Source: Pseudomonas sp. C1C7 (GTDB lineage Bacteria; Pseudomonadota; Gammaproteobacteria; Pseudomonadales; Pseudomonadaceae). From it: a DNA stretch of 64,000 nucleotides. Below are positions 35,228 to 46,196 of this stretch, one piece after another (within the stretch, counting starts at the first letter, position 1; each line of letters opens with the position of its first letter). The DNA lies in the NCBI RefSeq assembly GCF_013359595.1, contig NZ_JABFMP010000003.1, positions 248,001 through 312,000 of the forward strand, in the 5' to 3' direction. A model generated the notes under the pieces. It was not told the DNA's origin and did no database searches. It worked only from the letters and a program-made list of their open reading frames with translations. Both the position numbers and the translations under genes were made by a program.

Positions 35228-35968
35228 TTACTGTTTTTCCAGCAACCACTTGCGATCACCCGGCGTGAACTGCGGCATTTCATCCGCCAATGCAGTGTTC
35301 ACGGCCTGGAAGATTTCCAGTTCCTTGCCTTTACGGGCAAAGATCCATGGATTGCCCTGGCCATTGAGCTGCAGCCACATGTTGTCGTTGCCGCCACTCA
35401 TCGAGGCGCAGTCGCCGGCCAGGCACAACGCGTAGCGATCAGCGCCCTGCAGGCCGATCACCTGGCCGTCGGCCTGGAATTGCACGGTGCCGCCTTCGCC
35501 GGGACCGCTGACAACTTTCCAGCTGCCGCCCATATAGGCCGAGTACAACGCACGTTCAAAACTGGCACCGATCGGTGCGCCATCAGGCACTGGAATCAGT
35601 GCGCGATCGAAGACCTGGGCAGGTTCGTTTTCAGTCGCGGCCTGGCTCAGTTGCTTGCCATCGCGCTTCAGTTCACTGCCGGAACTGCCATAAAAGTCGA
35701 TTCTCCAGGCGCCGGACTCTTCGCCCGACAGCTTGCCGTCGACATTTTCAAAACCATTGGTGTAGCGGGCCTGACCGGCCTTGGTGTTGACGTCCCATTC
35801 CAGGTTCGGGCCATAGGCCTGGAGCGCTTCGCGCAGGGGAACGCCTTTGGAGGCTGCATCGATCGCCACCTGATTGATCCAGGTGCCGCTGATATCACGA
35901 TCGGCAGGGTCGCTGGCACAACCGCCCAGGAGCAGGGCGAGCAGCGGGAGAACAAGCGCTTTGCGCAT
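35228..35968 (-). CDS. Lipoprotein of unknown function
   Basis: 246 aa with lipobox LLLGGC (Cys17) and a mature region starting ASDPADRDISGTWINQVAID. Mostly beta with lipocalin-like SGxW patterns (GTWINQ, GAWRIDFYG, GSWKVVSGPGEGG), suggesting a small barrel, which is inference. The neighbour downstream of ridA is also a lipoprotein in P. aeruginosa (PA5340). Confidence 0.82.
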   Translation of the reverse strand: MRKALVLPLLALLLGGCASDPADRDISGTWINQVAIDAASKGVPLREALQAYGPNLEWDVNTKAGQARYTNGFENVDGKLSGEESGAWRIDFYGSSGSELKRDGKQLSQAATENEPAQVFDRALIPVPDGAPIGASFERALYSAYMGGSWKVVSGPGEGGTVQFQADGQVIGLQGADRYALCLAGDCASMSGGNDNMWLQLNGQGNPWIFARKGKELEIFQAVNTALADEMPQFTPGDRKWLLEKQ

Positions 35969-36036
35969 GGTGGAATCCTTTCAAGCTTTACTGTGCAGCA
36001 GTGCGGTGGCGCAGCCCGGGAGCTGCGCCGGACACA

Positions 36037-36417
36037 TTACTCGATGACCAGGATGGCATCCATTTCAACCTGCGAACCCTTTGGCAGGGCCGCTACGCCG
36101 ATGGCGGCGCGGGCTGGGTAAGGCTGCTCGAAGTACTTGCCCATGATCTCGTTGACCTTGGCGAAGTGGCTCAGGTCGGTGAGGAAGATGTTCAGCTTGA
36201 CGATGTCCTTGAACGAACCGCCGGCGGCTTCGGCAACGGCCTTGAGGTTCTCGAAAACCTGGACGGTCTGGGCTTCGAAGCCTTCAACCAGTTCCATGGT
36301 CTTTGGGTCCAGAGGAATCTGACCCGACATGTAAACGGTGTTGCCAGCCTTGATCGCCTGGGAGTAAGTACCGATGGCGGCCGGGGCCTTGTCGCTGGTG
36401 ATAACGGTCTTGGTCAT
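36037..36417 (-). CDS. ridA: RidA family enamine/imine deaminase
   Basis: 126 aa, full length. Signature [19 protein letters not shown] with the active-site Arg in PARAAIGV, and N-terminal [12 protein letters not shown]. It hydrolyses reactive 2-aminoacrylate from PLP enzymes. Located just downstream of spoT, the common gamma-proteobacterial arrangement. Confidence 0.96.
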   Translation of the reverse strand: MTKTVITSDKAPAAIGTYSQAIKAGNTVYMSGQIPLDPKTMELVEGFEAQTVQVFENLKAVAEAAGGSFKDIVKLNIFLTDLSHFAKVNEIMGKYFEQPYPARAAIGVAALPKGSQVEMDAILVIE

Positions 36418-36451
36418 GAGGACTCCTTGATGAATGGGCTATAGGGGCGAG

Positions 36452-38557
36452 CTAGGCGCGCATGCGGGTGATGCGGATCACCCCGGTCAGGGCGCGCAGT
36501 TTCTTGATCACGCGGGCCAGGTGCACACGGTCATGCACGCTGACCACCAGTTGGACGACGCTGATGCGGCCATCGCGCTCGTCCATGCTGATTTTCTCGA
36601 TGTTGCCGTCCGCCGCGTTGACGCTGCTGGCCAGCAACGCGATCAGGCCGCGCTGGTGTTCCAGCTCGACGCGCAGTTCGACATTGAATTCGCCGGTGAC
36701 ATCCTTGGCCCACGAGAGCTGGATGCATTTTTCCGGGTTATGGCGGATTTCGCTGATGTTACGGCAGTTGTCCAGGTGAACGACCATGCCTTTGCCCGCG
36801 GACAGGTGGCCGACAATCGGGTCGCCCGGGATCGGCGTGCAGCACTTGGCGTAACTGAGTACCAGGCCTTCGGTGCCGCGAATCGCCAGCGGACCTTCCG
36901 GACTCGGCAGCTGTTCGCCTTCGCCGAGCAGCCGGCGCGCCACCACATAGGCCATGCGGTTGCCCAGACCGATGTCTTCGAGCAGATCTTCGGCCAGTTC
37001 GAGGCGATATTCGGCGAGGATGGCCTTGATGCGCTCGGCCGGGATTTTTTCCAGCGAACTGTCGAAACCGTTGAGGACCTTGTTCAGCAGGCGCTCGCCC
37101 AGGCTGACGGACTCGGAACGACGTTGCAGTTTCAGCGCGTGACGGATGTGCGTACGCGCCTTGCCGGTAACCACGAAGTTGAGCCAAGCCGGGTTCGGTC
37201 GTGCGCCCGGAGCGCTGACGATCTCGACCGTGGAGCCGCTTTGCAGCGGTTCGGACAGCGGCGCGAGACGACGGTTGATGCGGCAGGCGATGCAGCTGTT
37301 GCCCACGTCGGTGTGCACCGCGTAAGCGAAGTCGACCGCCGTGGAGCCTTTGGGCAGCTCCATGATCCGGCCTTTGGGCGTGAACACGTAGACCTCGTCC
37401 GGGAACAGGTCGATCTTCACGCTTTCGATGAATTCCAGCGAATTGCCGGCGCGTTGCTGCATTTCCAGCACGCCCTTGACCCATTGGCGGGCGCGGGCGT
37501 GAGTGCCTTTCGGCTGCTCGTCGCCGCTGGATTTGTACAGCCAGTGGGCGGCGATGCCGTTGTTGGCCATCTCTTCCATTTCGCGGGTGCGGATCTGGAT
37601 CTCGATCGGAACCCCGTGCATGCCGAACAACGTGGTGTGCAGCGACTGGTAGCCGTTGGCCTTGGGGATCGCGATGTAATCCTTGAAGCGACCTGGCAAC
37701 GGTTTGTACAAATTATGTACGGCGCCCAGCACGCGGTAGCAGGTATCGACCTTGTCGACGATGATCCGGAACGCGTAGACGTCCATGATCTCGTTGAAGG
37801 CCCGACGCTTGCCGCGCATTTTCTTGTAGATGCCGTAGAGGTGTTTCTGGCGACCGCTGACCTCGCCCTGGATGCCGTCGACGGCCAGGCAGTGGCTGAG
37901 GGATTCCTCGATCTTGTTGACGATTTCCTTGCGGTTGCCCCGGGCGCGTTTGACGGCCTGGTAGATCCGCGCGGAACGCATCGGGTGCATGGCCTTGAAG
38001 CCCAGGTCTTCGAATTCTATGCGGATGGCGTGCATGCCCAGCCGGTTGGCGATGGGGGCATAGATTTCCAGGGTTTCCTTGGCGATGCGCCGGCGTTTTT
38101 CGCCGGACAGCACTTCCAGCGTGCGCATGTTGTGCAGGCGGTCGGCCAGCTTGACCAGGATCACGCGAATGTCGCGCGCCATGGCCATGGCCATTTTCTG
38201 GAAGTTCTCGGCTTGCGCCTCGGCCTTGGTCTCGAAGTTCATCTGGGTCAGTTTGCTGACCCCGTCGACCAGTTCGGCCACGGTTTCGCCGAACTGCGCT
38301 TGCAGCGCTTCCTTGGCGATACCGGTGTCTTCGATGACGTCATGCAGCATGGCTGCCATCAGGCTCTGATGGTCCATATGCATGTCGGCAAGAATATTCG
38401 CCACCGCGAGTGGGTGCGTGACGTACGCCTCGCCGCTGCGACGGCGTTGACCGTCATGGGCTTGTTCGGCGTAGAAATACGCTCGGCGGACCAGGTTGAC
38501 CTGGTCTTTGCCGAGGTAGGTCGATAAGCGATCGGCGAGGGCGTCTATGCTCGGCAT
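36452..38557 (-). CDS. spoT: Bifunctional (p)ppGpp synthetase/hydrolase SpoT
   Basis: 701 aa. HD hydrolase domain with MAAMLHDVIEDT at about residues 63-75, a synthetase domain (AFNEIMDVYAFRIIVD), a TGS domain (VYVFTPKGRIMELP), a zinc-finger-like region (YAKCCTPIPGDPIVGH) and a C-terminal ACT domain. It controls the stringent response. Downstream of rpoZ on the minus strand (57-base gap), the classic rpoZ-spoT operon. Confidence 0.98.
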   Translation of the reverse strand: MPSIDALADRLSTYLGKDQVNLVRRAYFYAEQAHDGQRRRSGEAYVTHPLAVANILADMHMDHQSLMAAMLHDVIEDTGIAKEALQAQFGETVAELVDGVSKLTQMNFETKAEAQAENFQKMAMAMARDIRVILVKLADRLHNMRTLEVLSGEKRRRIAKETLEIYAPIANRLGMHAIRIEFEDLGFKAMHPMRSARIYQAVKRARGNRKEIVNKIEESLSHCLAVDGIQGEVSGRQKHLYGIYKKMRGKRRAFNEIMDVYAFRIIVDKVDTCYRVLGAVHNLYKPLPGRFKDYIAIPKANGYQSLHTTLFGMHGVPIEIQIRTREMEEMANNGIAAHWLYKSSGDEQPKGTHARARQWVKGVLEMQQRAGNSLEFIESVKIDLFPDEVYVFTPKGRIMELPKGSTAVDFAYAVHTDVGNSCIACRINRRLAPLSEPLQSGSTVEIVSAPGARPNPAWLNFVVTGKARTHIRHALKLQRRSESVSLGERLLNKVLNGFDSSLEKIPAERIKAILAEYRLELAEDLLEDIGLGNRMAYVVARRLLGEGEQLPSPEGPLAIRGTEGLVLSYAKCCTPIPGDPIVGHLSAGKGMVVHLDNCRNISEIRHNPEKCIQLSWAKDVTGEFNVELRVELEHQRGLIALLASSVNAADGNIEKISMDERDGRISVVQLVVSVHDRVHLARVIKKLRALTGVIRITRMRA

Positions 38558-38614
38558 GATGTCTCCTGCCGTAAGCTGTTATCCCGCGCCGTGCTACGTC
38601 GACCAGGCATAGGC

Positions 38615-38878
38615 TTAAACGGCCTCGTTGGACTCGTCCTCGAATGCAGCGAAAAGCGGTTCATCTTCAACGATTTCGGCTTCAGCGATAGCGGCGTAGT
38701 CGATCAGGCCTTCAGCGATTTCACGCAGGGCGACCACGGTAGGCTTGTCGTTTTCCCATGCAACTTTCGGTTCTTTGCCGCCGGTGGCCAGTTGACGGGC
38801 ACGCTTGGTAGAGAGCATGACCAGCTCAAAGCGGTTATCCACGTGTTCTAGGCAGTCTTCAACGGTTACGCGGGCCAT
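38615..38878 (-). CDS. rpoZ: RNA polymerase omega subunit
   Basis: 87 aa, [20 protein letters not shown] at the N-terminus, then [11 protein letters not shown]; acidic C-terminus. Omega assists polymerase assembly and forms part of a ppGpp site. Upstream of spoT. Confidence 0.98.
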   Translation of the reverse strand: MARVTVEDCLEHVDNRFELVMLSTKRARQLATGGKEPKVAWENDKPTVVALREIAEGLIDYAAIAEAEIVEDEPLFAAFEDESNEAV

Positions 38879-38941
38879 GGTCTTCCTCGTAGCAAATGCA
38901 ATATGCGCGCTGCCCGGATGGGCGAGCGGACTCGACAGTTT

Positions 38942-38978
38942 AAAAAATCACCAGCGATTAGGGAAGCGCTGATTTTTT
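38942..38978. terminator. gmk terminator (bidirectional look)
   Basis: AAAAAATCA-CC-AGCG pairs with CGCTGATTTTTT with a small bulge. It lies between gmk and rpoZ, 67 bases past the gmk stop on the minus strand. Confidence 0.7.
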
Positions 38979-39045
38979 GATCAAGCCCTTCAACGCGCTG
39001 CAAGTGCCAATGTAAAGCCCTCGCAGCGGTTTTGGGAAGAGCGGA

Positions 39046-39678
<633 letters not shown>

Positions 39679-40542
39679 TTACTCAATATTCTGCACTTGT
39701 TCGCGCATCTGCTCGATCAACACCTTGAGGTTGACCGCCGCCTGGGTGCTGCGCGGATCGAAGGCCTTGGAGCCCAGTGTGTTGGCTTCGCGGTTGAGCT
39801 CCTGCATCAGGAAGTCCAGGCGTCGCCCGGCCGCGCCGCCGGATTTGAGCACCCGGCGAACTTCGATGATGTGAGTGCTCAGGCGGTCCAGTTCTTCGGC
39901 GACGTCGCTCTTTTGTGCGAGCATGACCATTTCCTGCTCCAGGCGCTGCGGGTCCATCTCGGCCTTGATGTCGGCAAAACGGTCGAGCACTTTCTGGCGC
40001 TGGGTGGCGAGCATCTGCGGAACCAGTTCACGCAGGGTGACCACGTCGGCCTCGATGGCGGTCAGGCGATCGTCGATCAATCGGGCCAGCTCCGCGCCTT
40101 CGCGCTCGCGGCCGGCCTTGAGCTCCTTCAGGCCCTGGTTGAACAGGGCCAGCGCTTCGGCGTTCAGGGCTTGCGGGTCGGTGGCGTCGCCCACCAGAAC
40201 GCCGGGCCAGGCCAGGACTTCCAGGGGGTTGAGGGCGGCGGGATTCTTGATCAGGCTGGCGATGGTCTCGGCCGCTGCGACCAGCTGTGCCGCGCGGGCC
40301 TGGTCCACTTGCAGGGGCTTGCCGGTGTTTTCCTCGGTGAAGCGCAGGGTGCATTCGAGCTTGCCCCGGGACACGCCCTGGCGCAGGGCTTCGCGCACGG
40401 CGCCCTCGAGATCGCGGAAGGTCTCCGGCAGGCGCACGTGGGGCTCCAGGTAGCGGCTGTTGACCGATCGCAGTTCCCAGCTCAGGGTGCCCTGGGCGCC
40501 GGCTTTCTCGACGCGGGCGAAGGCGGTCATGCTGTGCACCAT
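39679..40542 (-). CDS. yicC: YicC family endoribonuclease
   Basis: 287 aa. Family N-terminus MVHSMTAFARVEKAG and C-terminal GRRLDFLMQELNREANTLGS. The family has been shown to include manganese-dependent endoribonucleases. The start at 40542 has GAGG about 7 bases upstream. Divergent from rph (268 bases), and upstream of gmk. Confidence 0.93.
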   Translation of the reverse strand: MVHSMTAFARVEKAGAQGTLSWELRSVNSRYLEPHVRLPETFRDLEGAVREALRQGVSRGKLECTLRFTEENTGKPLQVDQARAAQLVAAAETIASLIKNPAALNPLEVLAWPGVLVGDATDPQALNAEALALFNQGLKELKAGREREGAELARLIDDRLTAIEADVVTLRELVPQMLATQRQKVLDRFADIKAEMDPQRLEQEMVMLAQKSDVAEELDRLSTHIIEVRRVLKSGGAAGRRLDFLMQELNREANTLGSKAFDPRSTQAAVNLKVLIEQMREQVQNIE

Positions 40543-40810
40543 GGAGGTACCTCGCAATGCAGATCGGCCAGAAACAGTGGTTCCGGGAATCCGATATCAA
40601 TGAATTAAAGCCGACTGGCAGCAAAGGCGCAGGATTGTAGCGCAGAGCGGCGGATGCCCCCAAACACACGAAGTGACAAAGGCCTGCAGGTCGTCGGCGA
40701 CGGGCCGTTCAGAGCCTTTGCTCGTCGGAGGAATTTTTTTAGAAGTGCCCACCGGTGGCTGGCGGCTCTATAATGCTCCGCAGTTTTCCGTCCCCGTACA
40801 GGTATCCCTT

Positions 40811-41533
40811 ATGAAACGTCCAAGTGGTCGCGCTGCCGATCAGCTCCGCTCGATCCGCATTACCCGCAACTACACCAAACACGCCGAGGGTTCTGTACTG
40901 GTCGAGTTCGGTGATACCAAAGTCATCTGCACCGTCAGCGTCGAAAACGGCGTGCCACGGTTCCTCAAAGGCCAGGGTCAGGGCTGGCTGACCGCCGAGT
41001 ACGGCATGCTGCCGCGCGCCACCGGCGAGCGTAACCAGCGTGAAGCGAGCCGCGGCAAGCAAGGCGGCCGTACCCTGGAAATCCAGCGTCTGATCGGTCG
41101 TTCCCTGCGCGCTGCGCTGGACATGTCCAAGCTGGGCGACGTCACCCTGTACGTCGATTGCGACGTGATCCAGGCTGACGGCGGTACCCGTACCGCTTCC
41201 ATCACCGGCGCCATGGTTGCGCTGGTCGATGCCCTGAAAGTGATCAAGAAGCGCGGCGGCCTGAAAGGCGGCGACCCGCTCAAGCAAATGATCGGTGCCG
41301 TTTCCGTTGGCATGTACCAGGGTGAAGCGGTGCTCGACCTCGACTATCTTGAGGATTCGGCTGCCGAGACCGATCTGAACGTGGTGATGACCAGCACCGG
41401 CGGTTTCATCGAAGTTCAGGGCACCGCCGAAGGCGCGCCGTTCCAGCCTGAAGAGCTGAACGCCATGCTGGAGCTGGCGAAAAAAGGTATGAACGAAATC
41501 TTCGATCTGCAAAAAGCTGCACTGGCTGACTGA
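40811..41533 (+). CDS. rph: Ribonuclease PH
   Basis: 240 aa phosphorolytic 3'-5' exoribonuclease that trims t[23 protein letters not shown] at the start, and the phosphate-binding region [17 protein letters not shown]. Intact length (E. coli 238 aa). 28 bases before the DUF4870 gene. Confidence 0.97.
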   Translation: MKRPSGRAADQLRSIRITRNYTKHAEGSVLVEFGDTKVICTVSVENGVPRFLKGQGQGWLTAEYGMLPRATGERNQREASRGKQGGRTLEIQRLIGRSLRAALDMSKLGDVTLYVDCDVIQADGGTRTASITGAMVALVDALKVIKKRGGLKGGDPLKQMIGAVSVGMYQGEAVLDLDYLEDSAAETDLNVVMTSTGGFIEVQGTAEGAPFQPEELNAMLELAKKGMNEIFDLQKAALAD

Positions 41534-41561
41534 TCGGATCATCACAGGCAAGGAGGACGCC

Positions 41562-41930
41562 ATGAGTGACGAGCAACAATTGCTTCCCACCCCGAGCAAA
41601 GAAGTCCGGCAGTGGGCGATGTTCTGTCACTTGTCCGCCTTGCTGGGGATCTGGATTCCGTTCGGTACGCTGATCGGCCCGCTGATCCTGTGGCAAATGA
41701 AGCGCGAGATGGACCCGTTCATCGATGCCCAAGGCAAGGAAGCGCTGAATTTTCAGATCACCGTTGCTATCGCTTCCGCCGTCAGTTTGCTGCTGATGGT
41801 GGTGATTATCGGGTTCTTCCTGTTTGGATTGATCGCTATCGGCGCTTTGGTGCTGACGATAATCGGTGGGGTGAAAGCCAATGAGGGTTTTCCATACCGT
41901 TATCCTTTCACATGGCGTTTGATCAAATAG
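41562..41930 (+). CDS. DUF4870 small membrane protein
   Basis: 122 aa with three hydrophobic segments (about residues 25-45, 65-88, 90-110). Conserved features are MFCHLSALLGIWIPFGTLIG and DAQGKEALNFQ. Strong GGAGG before ATG. Function unknown. In the rph transcript, followed by a terminator. Confidence 0.9.
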   Translation: MSDEQQLLPTPSKEVRQWAMFCHLSALLGIWIPFGTLIGPLILWQMKREMDPFIDAQGKEALNFQITVAIASAVSLLLMVVIIGFFLFGLIAIGALVLTIIGGVKANEGFPYRYPFTWRLIK

Positions 41931-41989
41931 CGTTCAATCAAAGCTTTCATTTTGGAAGATGCAATTTCGAATGTTTTAAATATAAAAAG

Positions 41990-42012
41990 CCCTGACTTGT
42001 CAGGGTTTTTTT
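41990..42012 (+). terminator. Terminator after the DUF4870 gene
   Basis: CCCTGA, loop CTTG, TCAGGG, then TTTTTTT: a compact, strong intrinsic terminator. Confidence 0.9.
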
Positions 42013-42036
42013 GCAGCTAAATTAGCCACTAATGTA

Positions 42037-42060
42037 TGTAGGACTAATCTGCTCGCGATG
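42037..42060. repeat. Decayed REP remnant
   Basis: TGTAGGACTAATCTGCTCGC followed by GATG keeps both ends of the REP consensus while the stem has lost pairing. It suggests an old element in the gltS upstream region. Confidence 0.55.
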
Positions 42061-42297
42061 AATGGCAGAGAAAGTTTTTTATATATGCCGCTATTACATC
42101 TTTGGTCACAACTGCAACGCCTTAGTGCTGTTCATGCCCTTGGCAGTGAGACTTTGTGATTGCTAAAGTCCGCGCACGAAATATTCATTCAAAGATATTT
42201 CTATATTTTCAAGCCATCGAAGGTTCTTGAATTCCAGTGTAGTCAGTGTTGAGAGATTCAGCCGATTCATAAGGCGTGCACAGGGAGCAGTTCGCCT

Positions 42298-42309
42298 ATG
42301 GATATATAG
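42298..42309 (+). promoter_or_regulatory. Three-codon leader frame before gltS
   Basis: ATG GAT ATA TAG follows GGGAG with suitable spacing and ends 15 bases before the gltS ATG, which itself has only a poor ribosome-binding site. It may couple translation into gltS or be a chance feature. Confidence 0.3.
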
Positions 42310-42324
42310 CCAAGAATAATTCAA

Positions 42325-43533
42325 ATGATTCAGCTCGATTTTTATGGAACGCTCGTGGCCGCCTCTCTGGTGCTTCTTTTGGGACGCGGTCTTATCGCTC
42401 GTGTTGGTTTTCTCCGCAACTTCAATATCCCCGAGCCTGTAGCGGGCGGCCTGTTGGTTGCTGTTGGTCTTCTGCTGTTGCGATCACTTGATGTTGAAGT
42501 TCGTTTCGATACTTCGCTGCAAACGCCCCTCATGCTGGCGTTTTTTGCCACTATCGGATTGAGTGCAGACTTTGCCAGCCTTAAGAAAGGCGGTCGCGTA
42601 GTGGGAGTATTTCTATTGGCGGTCATCGGGCTTCTGGTGCTGCAGAACGCCATGGGTATCGGACTGGCAAAGATATTGGGGCTCGATCCGCTGATGGGGT
42701 TGTTGACGGGTTCGATTACCCTGGCCGGCGGTCACGGAACCGGCGCTGCATGGGGAACCGTATTCAATGAGAAATACGGTCTGGCTTCCGCCTCTGAACT
42801 GGCCATAGCCTCCGCGACGTTCGGTCTGGTGTTGGGCGGATTGATTGGTGGCCCGGTTGCGCGCGTGCTCATCAAGCGTGTGGACGTGCCCGGCTGCAAC
42901 ATGCAGGAGACACCGCAATTGCCGAAGGGTTTTGAGCAGCCGAACAAAGAGCGCTCAATCACGCCCTTTACGTTTATCGAAACCCTGGCTCTGATCGCAG
43001 TCAGCCTGCTGGCGGGCAATCTTTTAAATGGCCTGCTACATGGGACGGCGTTTGAGTTACCGACATTCGTTTGCGTGCTGTTCGTGGGCGTGTTGCTGCG
43101 CAACGGTCTTTCGGCATTCGGTTTGTATCGGGTATTCGAGCGTGAAGTCTCGGTGCTGGGCAATGTCAGCCTGTCACTGTTTCTCGCGATTGCGTTGATG
43201 TCGCTCAAACTGTGGGACCTGGCGGCGCTGGCTTTGCCGATCTTCATCATCCTGGCCGTGCAGGCGTTGGTCATGGCTCTTTTTGCGATCTTCGTGACTT
43301 TCAGAATGATGGGTAGAAACTACGATGCGGCGGTGTTGGCGGCGGGGCACTGTGGTTTCGGGCTGGGTGCGACACCCACGGCTATCGCTAACATGCAGGC
43401 GGTGACGCAGCGCTATGGGCCTTCACAGATCGCGTTTCTGGTAGTACCAATGGTAGGTGCGTTCTTCATCGACATTGTCAATGTCATCGTGATCAAGCTG
43501 TATTTGGCCCTGCCGTTTTTTGCCACGGTCTGA
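42325..43533 (+). CDS. gltS: Sodium/glutamate symporter GltS
   Basis: 402 aa, about 10-12 membrane segments, with the two pseudo-symmetric GltS loops ITLAGGHGTGAAWG and AAGHCGFGLGATPTAIANMQ. It imports glutamate with sodium. Codon use is more T-rich at third positions than in the neighbours (for example its first 40 codons), and terminators bracket the gene, so it looks like an inserted single-gene cassette between the rph unit and crc. Confidence 0.95.
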   Translation: MIQLDFYGTLVAASLVLLLGRGLIARVGFLRNFNIPEPVAGGLLVAVGLLLLRSLDVEVRFDTSLQTPLMLAFFATIGLSADFASLKKGGRVVGVFLLAVIGLLVLQNAMGIGLAKILGLDPLMGLLTGSITLAGGHGTGAAWGTVFNEKYGLASASELAIASATFGLVLGGLIGGPVARVLIKRVDVPGCNMQETPQLPKGFEQPNKERSITPFTFIETLALIAVSLLAGNLLNGLLHGTAFELPTFVCVLFVGVLLRNGLSAFGLYRVFEREVSVLGNVSLSLFLAIALMSLKLWDLAALALPIFIILAVQALVMALFAIFVTFRMMGRNYDAAVLAAGHCGFGLGATPTAIANMQAVTQRYGPSQIAFLVVPMVGAFFIDIVNVIVIKLYLALPFFATV

Positions 43534-43566
43534 GAAGCTTGGCTTGCTCGAACTGACGCATAAAAA

Positions 43567-43597
43567 AGCCCGTATCTTGCGATACGGGCTTTTTTTA
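43567..43597. terminator. Bidirectional terminator between gltS and crc
   Basis: AGCCCGTATC, loop TTGC, GATACGGGCT, with A run before and T run after. It serves gltS rightward and crc leftward. Confidence 0.92.
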
Positions 43598-43608
43598 CTG
43601 CGTGTCGT

Positions 43609-44388
43609 CTAGATGGTTAGCGTCCAGTCGTAATCCACGATCAGCGGCGCGTGCTGCGAGAAGCGTGGCTGACGTGGCAGGCGTGCGCTGCGTACGAAGC
43701 GGCGCAGGCCCGGCGTCAGGATCTGGTAGTCGAACCGCCAGCCGAGATTGAGCATTTCGGCCTGTTCGGTGTCCGGCCACCAGCTGTACTGGTCGCCTTC
43801 GCGGCTGACTTCGCGCAAGGCATCTACGTAGCCCATGTTGCCGACAATCTCGTCCATCCAGGCACGTTCAGGTGCCAGGAAGCCCGGTGATTGCTGGCTG
43901 TCGCGCCAGTTCTTGATGTCCAGCTTCTGTTGCGCCACGTACAGCGAGCCACAATAGATGTACTCGCGGCGTTTGCGCCGTTGCTTGTCCAGGTATTTTC
44001 CGAAGTCGTCCATGAGCTTGAACTTCTGGTTCAAGTCCTCATCGCCGTTCATACCCGAAGGAAGCAGCAAGGTTGCAATACTGACTTTGTCGAAATCGGC
44101 TTGCAGGTAGCGCCCGTAGCGGTCGGCCGTCTCGAAACCGAGACCGCTGATGACAGCCTTCGGTTGCAACCGCGAGTACAAAGCCACGCCACCTTGGGCG
44201 GGGACTTCTGCGTCGCAGGCATAAAGGAAGTATCCATCCAGTTGGAAGGCTGGATCGTCCAGTTCAAAGGCGGAGGCACGGGTGTCCTGCAGGCAGATGA
44301 CGTCGGCATTCTGTGCCTGCAGCCAACTGAGCAAACCTCGCTCGACTGCAGCCTGAATACCATTGACGTTCACACTGATGATCCGCAT
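43609..44388 (-). CDS. crc: Catabolite repression control protein Crc
   Basis: 259 aa with the exonuclease III/endonuclease fold: MRIISVNVNGIQAAVERG at the start, ICLQDTRA, and FSQHAPLIVDYDW at the end. In pseudomonads it acts not as a nuclease but with Hfq to block translation of catabolic mRNAs when preferred carbon is present. Divergent from pyrE (82 bases). Confidence 0.97.
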   Translation of the reverse strand: MRIISVNVNGIQAAVERGLLSWLQAQNADVICLQDTRASAFELDDPAFQLDGYFLYACDAEVPAQGGVALYSRLQPKAVISGLGFETADRYGRYLQADFDKVSIATLLLPSGMNGDEDLNQKFKLMDDFGKYLDKQRRKRREYIYCGSLYVAQQKLDIKNWRDSQQSPGFLAPERAWMDEIVGNMGYVDALREVSREGDQYSWWPDTEQAEMLNLGWRFDYQILTPGLRRFVRSARLPRQPRFSQHAPLIVDYDWTLTI

Positions 44389-44470
44389 AAATGGCCCCAA
44401 AAATCGCGTGCGTGTATGATACACGGCGTCAAGCTATTTAGCTAAATCCGTGGTATTTGGGGTTTTTTTC

Positions 44471-45115
44471 ATGCAAGCGTATCAGCGCGATTTCATTCGT
44501 TTTGCCATCGATCGCGGCGTTTTGCGCTTCGGTGAGTTCACCCTGAAGTCCGGACGCACCAGTCCTTACTTCTTCAACGCCGGCCTGTTCAATTCGGGCA
44601 CGGCCCTGGCGCAGCTGGGGCGTTTCTACGCCGCAGCCATTGCCGAAAGCGGCATTCCCTTCGATGTTCTGTTCGGTCCGGCCTACAAGGGCATTCCCCT
44701 GGCGGCGACCACTGCGGTGGCGTTGGCCGAGCATCACAACCGTGACCTGCCATGGTGCTTCAACCGCAAGGAAGCCAAGGCCCACGGCGAAGGCGGCAGC
44801 CTGGTTGGCGCACCGCTGACCGGCGAAGTGCTGATCATCGACGACGTGATCACCGCCGGCACCGCCATTCGCGAAGTGATGCAGATCATCGCTTCCCAGG
44901 AAGGCGCCAAGGCCACCGGCGTGCTGATCGCCCTGAACCGTCAGGAACGTGGCAACGGCGAGCTGTCGGCGATCCAGGAAGTGGAGCGCGACTTCGGCAT
45001 TCCGGTGATCAGCATTGTTTCGTTGAACCAGGTGCTGGAGTTCCTGGCTGACGATCCGCAGCTCAAGCAACACCTGCCTGCCGTGGAAGCGTACCGCGCC
45101 CAGTTCGGCGTATAA
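44471..45115 (+). CDS. pyrE: Orotate phosphoribosyltransferase
   Basis: 214 aa. PRPP-binding motif [13 protein letters not shown] at about residues 121-133, and FNAGLFNSG near the N-terminus. It makes OMP in pyrimidine synthesis. Start 44471 ([17 protein letters not shown]) is the family start. No strong Shine-Dalgarno is visible; a T run precedes the start codon. Confidence 0.97.
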   Translation: MQAYQRDFIRFAIDRGVLRFGEFTLKSGRTSPYFFNAGLFNSGTALAQLGRFYAAAIAESGIPFDVLFGPAYKGIPLAATTAVALAEHHNRDLPWCFNRKEAKAHGEGGSLVGAPLTGEVLIIDDVITAGTAIREVMQIIASQEGAKATGVLIALNRQERGNGELSAIQEVERDFGIPVISIVSLNQVLEFLADDPQLKQHLPAVEAYRAQFGV

Positions 45116-45124
45116 CGCATTTCC

Positions 45125-45209
45125 CCCTGTAGGAGCTGCCGAAGGCTGCGATCTTTTGATTTTTTAAAACAAGATCAAAAGATCGCAGCCTTCGGCAGCT
45201 CCTACAGGG
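45125..45209. repeat. Inverted repeat, GATCGCAGCC class
   Basis: CCCTGTAGGAGCTGCCGAAG and onward is matched perfectly by the inverted copy ending CTCCTACAGGG. The arms are about 38 bases with an AT-rich loop. Between convergent pyrE and argB. Confidence 0.93.
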
Positions 45210-45224
45210 ATCGAAGGCAAAAAA

Positions 45225-45254
45225 AGACCCCGCTCGGCCTGGCCGAGCGGGGTC
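45225..45254 (-). terminator. argB terminator
   Basis: GACCCCGCTCGGCC and GGCCGAGCGGGGTC form a 14-bp stem; the A run at 45219-45225 is a U run on the minus strand. Confidence 0.9.
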
Positions 45255-45273
45255 TTGTTGTAGGTGCTACCGC

Positions 45274-46179
<906 letters not shown>

Positions 46180-46196
46180 TCAGGGCTCCGGGTGAA

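Larger units (their letters stand above)
41931..42324. other. AT-rich intergenic region before gltS
   Basis: 394 bases, clearly lower in GC than the surroundings. It holds the rph/DUF4870 terminator (41990-42012), a decayed REP (42037-42060), a three-codon leader frame (42298-42309) and presumably the gltS promoter. No longer gene is credible. Confidence 0.65.

Noticed and set aside
36434..38527. 697-codon open frame on the plus strand opposite spoT
   Set aside because: Antisense shadow from GC-rich third positions of spoT. No ribosome-binding site and low-complexity composition. The same applies to long antisense frames at 2290-3195, 4037-5524, 13417-15120 and 29190-31274.
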